A stretch of 11,767 nucleotides of DNA from CAZXCQ01 sp964639275 (GTDB lineage: Bacteria; Desulfobacterota; DSM-4660; Desulfatiglandales; Desulfatiglandaceae). How positions within the stretch are numbered: the stretch's first letter is position 1; every line of letters begins with the position of its first letter. Below, in pieces: positions 1 through 6,972 of this stretch. The position numbers were made by a program, and so were the translations under genes. Location of the stretch: NCBI GenBank assembly GCA_964639275.1, contig CAZXCQ010000197.1, positions 1 through 11,767 on the forward strand. The letters run 5' to 3'. Below the pieces are notes generated by a model. It saw only the letters and a program-made list of their open reading frames with translations, did not search any database and was not told where the DNA came from.

Positions 1-195
1 GAGAACATGGGGACCATCGATATGGAGGGGACCCGAAGGGAGGTCAGTCTCCTCTTGCTCGAGGATGCCAGGGTGGGGGATTATGTGATTGTCCATGCGG
101 GCTTTGCCATCCACAGGATCGATGAAAAGGAGGCAATGGAATCCATAAAGCTCCTCCGGGAGATGGCCTCCCTGGTTGACCGGGAAATTTCATAG
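1..195 (+). CDS. hypC: HypC/HupF-family [NiFe]-hydrogenase maturation chaperone, 3' part
   Basis: The frame is open from base 1 to a TAG at 193-195, so the 5' end lies outside the window. The visible 64 residues match the C-terminal two thirds of HypC: a small beta-barrel stretch with TRREVSLLLLEDARVGDYV, then VHAGFAIHRIDEKEA and a helical tail. In this family HypC works with HypD to carry the Fe(CN)2CO unit to the large subunit of [NiFe] hydrogenases in the cytoplasm. The essential N-terminal Met-Cys lies upstream and cannot be checked. The first in-window ATG (base 7) is internal and should not be taken as the start. Its presence suggests a hyp operon immediately upstream. No terminator follows it; the next gene's promoter begins about 15 bases after the stop. 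Confidence 0.88.
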   Translation, partial: ENMGTIDMEGTRREVSLLLLEDARVGDYVIVHAGFAIHRIDEKEAMESIKLLREMASLVDREIS

Positions 196-220
196 CGTGT
201 AGTTTTTTACTTGACACGCT
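194..220. promoter_or_regulatory. Inverted repeat AGCGTGT-N13-ACACGCT over the cytochrome promoter
   Basis: AGCGTGT at 194-200 and ACACGCT at 214-220 form a perfect 7-bp inverted repeat with a 13-base spacer. The right arm covers most of the -35 box of the cytochrome gene, and the left arm starts inside the hypC stop codon. The position suits a repressor operator. A 7-bp repeat can also arise by chance in 11 kb, so this is suggestive only. Confidence 0.35.
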
Positions 221-240
221 TTGCCCCTGTTGAATATATT
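211..240 (+). promoter_or_regulatory. Sigma-70-type promoter of the tetraheme cytochrome gene
   Basis: A consensus -35 TTGACA (211-216) is followed after 18 bases by TATATT (235-240), which matches 5 of 6 positions of the -10 consensus. Transcription would start near 247, giving a leader of roughly 56-77 bases before the cytochrome start codon. This lets the cytochrome be expressed independently of the upstream hyp genes. Confidence 0.65.
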
Positions 241-270
241 GCCGTAGGGAGTAGTGGTTTGGCGGAAAAT

Positions 271-290
271 TGCGTCCCAAAAGGGACGTA
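271..290 (+). promoter_or_regulatory. Leader hairpin before the cytochrome gene
   Basis: TGCGTCCC (271-278), loop AAAA, GGGACGTA (283-290) form an 8-bp stem with a single G-T wobble and a tetraloop. It lies in the predicted 5' leader and ends directly before the AGGA (291-294) that could serve as Shine-Dalgarno for the ATG at 303. It may stabilise the message, tune translation or bind a protein. There is no U-run after it, so it is not an intrinsic terminator. Confidence 0.45.
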
Positions 291-323
291 AGGAAATACT
301 TAATGCAAGGGGGGAAGGAGAAA

Positions 324-740
324 ATGAAAAGGAAATTAGGGACTCTTTTGTTGGTTTGCCTGGCCGGTTTACTTTTCCTCGCTGTTGGTGTCTTGACCGC
401 TGCCGATGTGCCCAAGGAGATCGTGATTGAAGGAAAGGGCTACAAGAAAGACAAAAAGGGGCCGGTAAAATTCTTGCATGAAAAGCATGCCAAAGACTAT
501 AAGATCGCCTGCACCGAATGTCACCATAATTACAAAGATGGCAAGAACGTATGGAAGCAAGGGGATCCGGTAAAGAAATGCAGCGCATGCCATGACCCCC
601 AAAAAAAGCAGGGCAAGGTCATGAAGCTCCAGAATGCCTACCACAGGAACTGCAAAAACTGTCATAAGGATTTGGGAAAGGAAGGGAAAAAGGCCGGACC
701 CTTTAGGAAATGTTCCGGGTGTCATGAGAAAAAGAAATAG
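324..740 (+). CDS. Secreted tetraheme cytochrome c (c3-like, class III)
   Basis: The 138-residue product has an N-terminal Sec signal peptide (basic MKRK, then a hydrophobic stretch to about residue 25, likely cleaved after VLTA), placing it in the periplasm. The lysine-rich mature part carries four heme motifs: CTECH (63-67), CSACH (86-90), CKNCH (110-114) and CSGCH (130-134). Exactly four further histidines are available as distal ligands (H52, H55, H68, H107), fitting four bis-His hemes. All four motifs are plain CXXCH, whereas type I c3 often mixes in CXXXXCH. In sulfate reducers such proteins shuttle electrons between periplasmic hydrogenases or formate dehydrogenases and membrane complexes; the adjacent hypC fits that. 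ATG 324 follows AAGGAG closely (3 bases); ATG 303, with AGGA 8 bases upstream and seven extra residues, is the alternative start. The exact electron partner is unknown. Confidence 0.9.
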   Translation: MKRKLGTLLLVCLAGLLFLAVGVLTAADVPKEIVIEGKGYKKDKKGPVKFLHEKHAKDYKIACTECHHNYKDGKNVWKQGDPVKKCSACHDPQKKQGKVMKLQNAYHRNCKNCHKDLGKEGKKAGPFRKCSGCHEKKK

Positions 741-785
741 GGGGCAGCCGCTTCTCTGAGACCTCCGACGCAGAATAAAGACCAG

Positions 786-817
786 AAAAGCCGCTCGTTA
801 AACCGAGCGGCTTTTTT
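786..817 (+). terminator. Strong intrinsic terminator, probably bidirectional
   Basis: AAAAGCCGCTCG (786-797), a six-base loop and CGAGCGGCTTTT (804-815) form a perfect 12-bp stem, and the T-run continues to 817. It ends the cytochrome transcript 46 bases after its stop codon. Because the left arm is preceded by A's, the reverse strand also has a short U-tract, so it can terminate the converging ferredoxin transcript, whose stop is at 880. Confidence 0.92.
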
Positions 818-879
818 GGTTGATGACCCATCAAATGCTGATCAGCCGGCGCTTCTTCGATTGTCTCGGAAGACCCCGG

Positions 880-1068
880 TTAGATCTCGGTGATCGTAAT
901 GGCCTCCTGGTCACACACCTCGACACAGCTCTCGCACCCAAGGCATTCCTCTGCGTTTACGGGCACAGATTTACCATCCTCCATCTCGTAGACATCCACA
1001 GGACAGACCTCAATGCACTCCTCGCACCCCTCGCATTTGTCGTGATCAACCACTACTTCGTAAGCCAT
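880..1068 (-). CDS. Clostridial-type 2[4Fe-4S] ferredoxin
   Basis: The 62-residue cytoplasmic protein has the two-cluster ferredoxin pattern: CEGCEECIEVCP (C12, C15, C18, C22) and CLGCESCVEVCD (C42, C45, C48, C52). The fourth cysteine of each motif completes the cluster formed by the other three. Aspartate replaces the usual proline after C52, a minor variation. It is acidic and full length for the family (about 55-65 residues). The start ATG is supported by AGGAGG eight bases upstream. Low-potential ferredoxins of this kind carry electrons for pyruvate:ferredoxin oxidoreductase, hydrogenases, Rnf or confurcating enzymes; nothing here fixes the partner. It is monocistronic, divergent from the VOC gene and convergent with the cytochrome gene. 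Confidence 0.93.
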   Translation of the reverse strand: MAYEVVVDHDKCEGCEECIEVCPVDVYEMEDGKSVPVNAEECLGCESCVEVCDQEAITITEI

Positions 1069-1167
1069 ATGTCAATCCTCCTCAGTTATTAAGATAAGAT
1101 ATCTGAATAAACCCCCCAGCGGTGCCTATTCTATCCAGGCCCAGACTCGTCGTAACGAACAGCGCGT

Positions 1168-1196
1168 TTCTTAGCAGAGTAGATTTTGGCTGTCAA
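1168..1196 (-). promoter_or_regulatory. Candidate promoter of the ferredoxin gene
   Basis: Read on the minus strand, TTGACA (1196 to 1191) is followed after 17 bases by TAAGAA (1173 to 1168). The -35 is perfect but the -10 matches only about half the consensus. It would give a leader of roughly 90-95 bases. TAGAAT further downstream on the same strand is an alternative -10 but lacks a good -35. Confidence 0.35.
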
Positions 1197-1221
1197 CCTT
1201 TTTTTTCCACCTTTCACCCAC

Positions 1222-1250
1222 TTGACACCCCCCCTGCCGCCCTATAGAAT
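1222..1250 (+). promoter_or_regulatory. Sigma-70-type promoter of the VOC gene
   Basis: TTGACA (1222-1227), an exact 17-base spacer and TAGAAT (1245-1250, 5 of 6 consensus) form a near-ideal promoter, with a start near 1257 and a leader of about 50 bases. Its -35 lies 25 bases from the inverted TTGACA of the ferredoxin promoter, so the two genes are driven back to back. Confidence 0.7.
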
Positions 1251-1306
1251 TTGAGATAAAAGTCGAGCCGAATCAACCAGTTAAAACTTCTTGAGAGAGG
1301 GGGACC

Positions 1307-1897
1307 ATGAGGCGCTATACCGGCATTAATCATCTGGCAATGGCAACGGGAGATATGGATCGTACCATACGCTATTGGAGGGATCTTCTGGAGATGCGAC
1401 TGGTTGCCGGGCTGGGAAGGCCTGGCTACAGACTCTATTTCTTTGAAATCTCTGAAACCGATCTGATTGCCTTTTTTGAATGGCCCGATGTGGAGTCTGT
1501 CCCGGAAAAGGACCACGGCTACCCAACCAAAGGCCCATTTGTCTTTGATCACGTGTCAATTGGAGTGGCATCTGAACAAGAACTCTGGGCACTAAAGGAC
1601 AGATTCGAGGCAGCGGACTTATGGGTCTCAGAGGTGATAGACCACGGCTTTATCCAATCGATCTACACATTTGATCCCAACGGAATTCCCCTGGAATTTA
1701 GTTGCGAGGTCGCGGCCGTAGATATCCGCAACAACCCCAGGATGATGGACAAAGCCCCCTCGTCCATAACCCGCGAAGGCCCTCGTCCCCGCCCCGACCG
1801 GTGGCCCCCTGTAACAGACCCGACCCCACAGGAGGATTGGCGGGCCTATCCGGGCTATGGCACCGAGCTGGTCCACGGGAAGGGCACAGGCGACTAG
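1307..1897 (+). CDS. VOC (vicinal oxygen chelate / glyoxalase-fold) metalloprotein
   Basis: The 196-residue protein shows the paired beta-alpha-beta-beta-beta modules of the VOC superfamily. The first begins at GINHLAMATGDMDRTIRYW (about 7-25) and the second at FDHVSIGVASEQELW (about 80-94). The likely metal ligands H9, E58, H82 and E130 (in NGIPLEF) are all present, so a divalent-metal enzyme of the glyoxalase I, dioxygenase or fosfomycin/bleomycin-resistance type is plausible. The substrate cannot be read from sequence. About 55 C-terminal residues after the fold are proline-rich and charged (PRPRPDRWPPVTDPTPQEDW) and look like an extension rather than a third module. A purine-rich GAGAGGGGG lies just before the ATG. 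It is expressed alone from its own promoter and converges on dsrP with overlapping stop codons. Confidence 0.82.
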   Translation: MRRYTGINHLAMATGDMDRTIRYWRDLLEMRLVAGLGRPGYRLYFFEISETDLIAFFEWPDVESVPEKDHGYPTKGPFVFDHVSIGVASEQELWALKDRFEAADLWVSEVIDHGFIQSIYTFDPNGIPLEFSCEVAAVDIRNNPRMMDKAPSSITREGPRPRPDRWPPVTDPTPQEDWRAYPGYGTELVHGKGTGD

Positions 1898-3051
1898 GCA
1901 CCCACCTCTTCCTTGACCGTGGTGGCGACCTTGTAAAAGATCGTCAGAACAAAAAACCCGGTTGCCCACACCCCAAGGGTAATAAACACCTCGGGGGTCG
2001 TGGGCCAGTACTCGGTAACCGAATCAAATGGGTTGGGGATAAAACCGCCTGGCACCAGGGCCATCCCTTTATCGATCCATGTGGCAATGATAACGGCCGC
2101 ACACCCCACGCCCAGGGTGTCCAGATTCCGACGGGTCGCCGGGACAATCAAGAGAACAAGGGCGATAAGGGCGAATGCAGCGGAAGTCCACATCCAGGGG
2201 ACCAGTTTTCCGTAACCTTCGTAGCCCGCAAAGAGATAGACCCAGGTGTGCTTGTGCCCCGGGATGTTGCTGTAAAAGGTCGTGAATAGCTCCAGGATGC
2301 AAAAGAAGACGTTGAGGATCATGGCGTAGGCCACAATCCCGCCAAGGGTCCTGATCTGCTCTTTTCCGGGATCAAAATTGGTTACCCGCCTGACGACCAG
2401 ACATAACAGAATCAGGAGGGCAGGTCCTGAGGCAAAGGCCGAGGCAAGAAAACGGGCCGCCATGATCGCGGTCAACCAAAAATGTCTCCCCGGCAGACCC
2501 TGGTAGAGAAACGCCGTGACCGTATGGATACTAAAGGCCCACGGGACCGAAATATAGATCAAGACCTTTATCCAGTTCCGATAATGGACGCCTTTTCGCT
2601 CGCAGGTCAGTACATTCCAGCCGATTACGAGGTTTAAGAGCATATAGGTGTTAAGGACGATCATGTCCCAGAACAGAATCGAGTTGGGGGTCGGATACAT
2701 GATGATGTTCAGCATCCTGACGGGGTTGCCCAGGTCCACAAAGACAAACAGCCCGCACATGACAATAGCGGCAATGGCCAAAAACTCCCCAAGGATTGTG
2801 ATCTTTCCAAAGGCCTTGTAATCATGGATGTAGTATGGAAGGACCACCATCACGCCACCGGCAGCGATCCCCACGAGATAGGTGAGCTGGGCAATATATA
2901 AGCCCCACGACACATCCCTGCTCATGCCGGTAATGATAAGACCTTCCCTAAACTGATAGAGGTAGCACCCGAACCCGATCCCCATCATTACGAGCAGAAA
3001 TATGACCCACCCCCAGTATCCCTGTCTTCCCTTTAGCGCCTTTTCAAGCAT
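1894..3051 (-). CDS. dsrP: DsrP, NrfD/HmeB-like integral membrane subunit of DsrMKJOP
   Basis: The 385-residue protein has about ten hydrophobic segments spread over its whole length and no heme or FeS motifs, typical of the NrfD/PsrC family that handles quinones without a redox cofactor of its own. In DsrMKJOP it is the membrane partner of periplasmic DsrO and exchanges electrons with menaquinone/menaquinol. The stretch LYIAQLTYLVGIAAGGVMV near residues 51-69 is a recognisable helix of this family. It is the last gene of the operon; the start ATG is 7 bases after the dsrO stop, and its GAGG Shine-Dalgarno overlaps that stop, indicating translational coupling. The TAG stop lies inside CTAG shared with the converging VOC gene, and no terminator is visible. 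Confidence 0.93.
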   Translation of the reverse strand: MLEKALKGRQGYWGWVIFLLVMMGIGFGCYLYQFREGLIITGMSRDVSWGLYIAQLTYLVGIAAGGVMVVLPYYIHDYKAFGKITILGEFLAIAAIVMCGLFVFVDLGNPVRMLNIIMYPTPNSILFWDMIVLNTYMLLNLVIGWNVLTCERKGVHYRNWIKVLIYISVPWAFSIHTVTAFLYQGLPGRHFWLTAIMAARFLASAFASGPALLILLCLVVRRVTNFDPGKEQIRTLGGIVAYAMILNVFFCILELFTTFYSNIPGHKHTWVYLFAGYEGYGKLVPWMWTSAAFALIALVLLIVPATRRNLDTLGVGCAAVIIATWIDKGMALVPGGFIPNPFDSVTEYWPTTPEVFITLGVWATGFFVLTIFYKVATTVKEEVGA

Positions 3052-3058
3052 GACTACC

Positions 3059-3871
3059 TCATACGATGTAAAAAATGTTTGGTTCTGTGCCCAATGCAGG
3101 CTTGCGTCTAACAGAATAATGTCCCCGGAGCAATTCCCTTACATTTGATTTTGGGTCCTCAAGATCGCCAAAGTTCAGGGCATGGACCTTGATCTTATCG
3201 CAGGTCTGAACACAGATGGGCAGCTCGCCCTTGGCGACCAATTCGACGCAAAAGGTGCACTTTTCGACCACCCCCTTTGACCTCTCGGGATAATCACGGT
3301 TGGTCGGAAAATCGGGGTTTAGCTCCTTGGGGGCCTTTCTGGGGATGCCCCAGTTAAAACTCCGGGACCCGTATGGACATGCCGCCATACAGAACCGGCA
3401 CCCGATGCATCGGTGCATATCCATTGCAACAATGCCGTCTTCTCTCTTAAAGGTTGCCTTGGTCGGACAGACCCTTACACAGGGGGGATAAAGACACTGA
3501 TTACAGAGGAGGACGACGGGCTTGTGGCTAAACCCTTCTCTAACGAACTCATTGGGGTGATCAGGGAATGCGTGCTGGTAAGGCTCCTTCCAGATCCACT
3601 TGACCTCATGCTTTGGATTCCCCCAATAAGGGACATTGTGTACCCGGTGGCAGGCCGTTATGCACCGTTTGCATCCGTCCTTCTCGACCTTCTCAATGCA
3701 CTTGCCCATATCGATGACCATGGACCACCGTTTGGCCTCGGTCAGGGGAACCCCCTCCATGGCGGCTTCCAGTTCCCCGGGGGAGAGGATCTCAATGGCC
3801 GTCTTCCCGCCGAGTCCAAAAAGAGCGGCATACCCGGCTATCTTTAAGAATTCTCTTCTGTCTACGCCCAT
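3059..3871 (-). CDS. dsrO: DsrO, Tat-exported four-cluster ferredoxin subunit of DsrMKJOP
   Basis: The 270-residue protein starts with a twin-arginine signal (DRREFLK at residues 4-10, then a hydrophobic run to about 29), so it is exported folded to the periplasm. Sixteen cysteines form four ferredoxin-like groups: C58/C67/C70/C74, C123/C126/C131/C135, C155/C158/C161/C165 and C205/C208/C220/C224, as in NrfC/HybA/DsrO proteins. It should wire DsrJ to the quinone-site subunit DsrP. The frame is open further upstream to 3973, but that extension would lie entirely in dsrJ and precede the Tat motif. ATG 3871 has GGAGGAG upstream and shares one base with the dsrJ stop (TGATG), so it was chosen. Confidence 0.94.
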   Translation of the reverse strand: MGVDRREFLKIAGYAALFGLGGKTAIEILSPGELEAAMEGVPLTEAKRWSMVIDMGKCIEKVEKDGCKRCITACHRVHNVPYWGNPKHEVKWIWKEPYQHAFPDHPNEFVREGFSHKPVVLLCNQCLYPPCVRVCPTKATFKREDGIVAMDMHRCIGCRFCMAACPYGSRSFNWGIPRKAPKELNPDFPTNRDYPERSKGVVEKCTFCVELVAKGELPICVQTCDKIKVHALNFGDLEDPKSNVRELLRGHYSVRRKPALGTEPNIFYIV

Positions 3872-4257
3872 CACTTCTTCTCCTCCGGCACGATGTGACA
3901 GTCCCAGCAATAGGGAGTTACATTCAGATAATTGTGACACTGGTCGCAGAATTTTGACTTGTTGGAATGACAATCCAAACAGGTTACCTGGAGGCTTTTG
4001 TAATAGATCTTGCCATCTGGCGACCGGAAATACCTCTCATTTTCACGGACAGCGGTATGCCGCCATGTATCTAACAGATTGAAGTGAGAGCTCTTCATAT
4101 AAGAGGTGGTTGTAACACACTGTTTTGCCTTTTTTGCCTTTGGCGTCAGCTGGGGATCGGGTGCCTTGGCAGCCCGGCCGGCGTTATAGAAAAATGGGGC
4201 CAGCAGCAAGCCAATCCCGATGATCAGTCCCGCGATAATCTTGCCTCCGTCATACAT
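3871..4257 (-). CDS. dsrJ: DsrJ, membrane-anchored triheme cytochrome c of DsrMKJOP
   Basis: The 128-residue protein has an N-terminal hydrophobic segment (about residues 7-24), an uncleaved anchor or signal in this family, and a periplasmic domain with three CXXCH motifs near the C-terminus: CLDCH, CDQCH and CWDCH. The region KQCVTTTSYMKSSHFNLL contains C47 and M54. Biochemical work on DsrJ from sulfur oxidisers describes three differently ligated hemes, one with His/Cys; C47 is the natural candidate for that cysteine. The ATG at 4257 overlaps the dsrK end by eight bases (ATGTATGA) and has GGAGG upstream. A longer in-frame extension to 4338 lies inside dsrK and lacks support. The physiological partner of DsrJ in sulfate reducers remains open. 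Confidence 0.94.
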   Translation of the reverse strand: MYDGGKIIAGLIIGIGLLLAPFFYNAGRAAKAPDPQLTPKAKKAKQCVTTTSYMKSSHFNLLDTWRHTAVRENERYFRSPDGKIYYKSLQVTCLDCHSNKSKFCDQCHNYLNVTPYCWDCHIVPEEKK

Positions 4258-5878
4258 CCTCTTCTTCCTCCATTCCTGCCAGGGGTTCTCCACGCAGGTC
4301 GGTTGTTCTCTCCCCTTCTCCCTCAAAGACCAGGGCATTCCCTACCAGCTCGTGAACCCCGGTAACCCCCACCTCGGGGACCCAGTACTCCATCGAGGCC
4401 GTAAGAACCGCCCTGTCGATGGCGCAGATACAGGCCAGCATGTTCACGCCATGCCTTTCGTGCACATGCTTCACCGCGTTTGCCCGGGGCAGACCGCCCC
4501 GCATCCTTAGCTCCATGTCTTCTCCGGCGTTAAGCCCTGCACCGCTCCCGCAGCAAAATGTCTGTTCACGGATGGTCTCCGGTGGCATTTCATAAAAATT
4601 GTTGCACACATTCTTGATCACATATCTGGGCTCTTCAAAGATCCCCATCCCCCTGGAGGTGTTACAAGAGTCGTGATAGGTGACAGTCAGGTGATCATTT
4701 CGGCTCGGATCGAGTTTGAGCTTCTTATGCTTCATCAGATCGGCGGTAAATTCGGTGATGTGGACCATCTTGGTGGTCTTTGCATTTTCGAACTTTGTCC
4801 CGGTAATGGGTGAGACCGGTTCTTCCAGGAAATTGGGCGGACCGTTCCAGGTATCCATATACTGATTGAGAACCCGCCACATATGCCCGCACTCACCACC
4901 CAGGAGCCACTTGACACCCAGTCGCTTGGCCTCGGCGTACATCTTGGCATTGAGCCGCTTTGCCATCTCATGCGAGGTAAAAAATCCAAAATTTCCGCCC
5001 TCCGAGGCATAAGTGCTCCAGGTGATGTCCAGCCCCATATCCTGGAGGTAATGGAAAAGCATGAGATAGCCCATACAGGTGTATGTGCCGGGATCGGCAA
5101 AGACGTCACCCGAGGGTGTGATAAAAAGGATCTCAGCGCCCTTCCGGTTAAAGGTGGGTTCCACTCTGATCCCTGTGATGTCCTCGATCTCGTCCACAAA
5201 GAAGTCGATCATATCCTTGTAGGCGTGTGGCTGGATCCCCAGGTGATTTCCGGTCCGATAGCAGTTGGCCACCGGCGCGGCAATCCAGTCGGTATTGAGG
5301 CCCACCAGGTTGGTCAGCTCCCTTCCCATCATGGTGATTTCAGCCGTGTCAATCCCATAGGGACAAAAGAGGGAGCAGCGCCGGCACTCGGTGCACTGGT
5401 AGAGATAGTACCACAGCTCTTTCAGGACATCCTCTGTCAGATCTCTTGCCCCTGCCAGGATGCCAAAGATCTTCCCCCCGACCGTAAAATTCCGGCGATA
5501 GACCGATCTCAGCAGCTCTGCCCGGAGGACCGGCATATTTTTGGGATCACCCGACCCGATAAAAAAATGACACTTGTCGGCACATGCCCCACACCGCACA
5601 CAGATATCCATAAACAGCTTGAACGAGCGAAATTTTTCAAGCCGTTCCCTGATCCCGTCTATAATGATCTCCTTCCAGTTTTCCGGAAGTTTCCAATCAT
5701 CATCGGCCGGGTTCCATTCCCGGGCGTTTGGCATGCCCACATATTCGAGGTTCTTGGGTTTTGAAGCATAGCAGTAAATGCCCGGCTTGATCTGGGCGGG
5801 CTCATTGATCCAGCCCCTAAAAAGGGGTGGGAAATAGTCAATCCTTGCCAGTTCTTCTGGTTTTGGTGTGTCTGCCAT
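4250..5878 (-). CDS. dsrK: DsrK, HdrD-like cytoplasmic FeS subunit of DsrMKJOP
   Basis: The 542-residue soluble protein has two ferredoxin-type clusters: CVRCGACADKC (C93, C96, C99, C103) and CTECRRCSLFCP (C162, C165, C168, C172). These are followed by HdrB/HdrD-like CCG regions. The C-terminal one is intact (HDSC at C405, C425, CCGSGAG at C442/C443, CICA at C483/C485) and is expected to hold a noncubane [4Fe-4S] cluster for disulfide or trisulfide chemistry. The N-terminal CCG region keeps only GGECGH (C330). The family role is reduction of the DsrC trisulfide formed by sulfite reductase, with electrons delivered through DsrM. The ATG sits 2 bases after the dsrM stop with AAGGAG at the stop codon, so it is translationally coupled to dsrM. 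Confidence 0.95.
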   Translation of the reverse strand: MADTPKPEELARIDYFPPLFRGWINEPAQIKPGIYCYASKPKNLEYVGMPNAREWNPADDDWKLPENWKEIIIDGIRERLEKFRSFKLFMDICVRCGACADKCHFFIGSGDPKNMPVLRAELLRSVYRRNFTVGGKIFGILAGARDLTEDVLKELWYYLYQCTECRRCSLFCPYGIDTAEITMMGRELTNLVGLNTDWIAAPVANCYRTGNHLGIQPHAYKDMIDFFVDEIEDITGIRVEPTFNRKGAEILFITPSGDVFADPGTYTCMGYLMLFHYLQDMGLDITWSTYASEGGNFGFFTSHEMAKRLNAKMYAEAKRLGVKWLLGGECGHMWRVLNQYMDTWNGPPNFLEEPVSPITGTKFENAKTTKMVHITEFTADLMKHKKLKLDPSRNDHLTVTYHDSCNTSRGMGIFEEPRYVIKNVCNNFYEMPPETIREQTFCCGSGAGLNAGEDMELRMRGGLPRANAVKHVHERHGVNMLACICAIDRAVLTASMEYWVPEVGVTGVHELVGNALVFEGEGERTTDLRGEPLAGMEEEEDV

Positions 5879-5880
5879 GT

Positions 5881-6972
5881 CTACTCCTTTTCTCCTAATT
5901 CTGCTGCTTCTGTTTCTTCGGTGGATTCAGCCCCCTTTTCTACGGGAAGCCCGGCCTCTATCATGGCCTCCCTGAACTCATCCTCGTATTCCTCATAGGT
6001 ATGGGTCGCAACGGGATAATTCCAGGGGTTTAGATGCCGGACAAAGCGGCTGTTGTTGGAGAGATTTCGGGTGGGACTGAGGAATATACCTGCAAAATGC
6101 ATCAATTTGCTAAAGGGAAAATAGGCGATCAATACACAGACGATAAAGAAGTGGATGAAGAAGAGTACCCCGATCCCGCCCAGGACCTTACGGTTAGGGG
6201 AAAACTTGAACAGCCCGATCACCAGTTCCTTGACCGCGGTAATGTCCACCCGGAGAAAATACCGCATCAAAAGACCGGTGGTACCCAGGGCCAAGAGTAA
6301 GAACAGGGGGAAGTAATCGGCCGGAAGCGAGATGTACCGGGCCGGATGGATGTATATTCGCCGTACGAAGAGATAGGTTAGGGCGAGCATCACCAGCATA
6401 TCGGTCAGGTAGACACCGGGCAGCCCTAAACCATTTATGGGCAAGACACCCAGTTGCATAAACCCGTCAAGGCTCTCAAGGAGCGTTACAAACCCCGGGA
6501 CCGGCTCCATAAAAAACCTGAAATGCCTCAAAAAGATGACCAGAAAGCAGTAATGAAAGACCAGGGCCGCCAGCCAGAGCCATTTCTCCCATTCATAGTC
6601 AAGTTTTGATCCTCCTTCGGTCCTCCGGTATTCAAGTCGGGTATTCCTGAATAACGACCGGAAGGTCAGCACCTCAAATATCATCCGAACAACCGCGCCC
6701 AGGTTATTTCTCGGGTTATCAACGGGATTGGATTTGATCCACGGAAACGACCACTGTTGGCCTGCGGTGGTGGGGATTCGGAAGGGGACCGGTGACCGCG
6801 CCCAACCCAAAACCTTTATGACGATCCCGGCAAAAAAGGTGGCCATGGCCGCATAGGGGATGATAATGCCAAAGAGGGTGTATAGATTCCATGCCCCGAC
6901 ACCGATCAAAGGGATCAGCACGATGATAACGACCGCGATGGAGGAAATCAGGATGCCTAGTATGAAATTCAT
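5881..6972 (-). CDS. dsrM: DsrM, NarI-like diheme b membrane subunit of DsrMKJOP
   Basis: The 363-residue protein has an N-terminal hydrophobic region (two segments within residues 3-55), a soluble loop to about 128, then a NarI-like four-helix part. Histidines within or beside helices (H140, H150, H274, H292) are candidates for the axial ligands of two b hemes. It is predicted to oxidise menaquinol and pass electrons to DsrK on the cytoplasmic side. The C-terminal 40 residues are acidic (EEYEDEF, ESTEETEAAELGEKE) and cytoplasmic, perhaps contacting DsrK. GAGG lies nine bases before ATG 6972. It is separated from the upstream RsbRD-domain gene by 152 bases holding two hairpins, so its expression need not equal that of the upstream gene. 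Confidence 0.94.
   Translation of the reverse strand: MNFILGILISSIAVVIIVLIPLIGVGAWNLYTLFGIIIPYAAMATFFAGIVIKVLGWARSPVPFRIPTTAGQQWSFPWIKSNPVDNPRNNLGAVVRMIFEVLTFRSLFRNTRLEYRRTEGGSKLDYEWEKWLWLAALVFHYCFLVIFLRHFRFFMEPVPGFVTLLESLDGFMQLGVLPINGLGLPGVYLTDMLVMLALTYLFVRRIYIHPARYISLPADYFPLFLLLALGTTGLLMRYFLRVDITAVKELVIGLFKFSPNRKVLGGIGVLFFIHFFIVCVLIAYFPFSKLMHFAGIFLSPTRNLSNNSRFVRHLNPWNYPVATHTYEEYEDEFREAMIEAGLPVEKGAESTEETEAAELGEKE

Noticed and set aside
1702..2289. 195-codon plus-strand frame spanning the VOC/dsrP junction
   Set aside because: It overlaps two well-supported genes in other frames, and its Gly/Arg/Pro-rich translation is typical of a shadow frame.
4883..5764. 293-codon open frame on the plus strand opposite dsrK
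   Set aside because: It is the complement of a clearly conserved gene with all its cysteine motifs on the minus strand. The translation has no recognisable domain and no promoter or convincing ribosome site.
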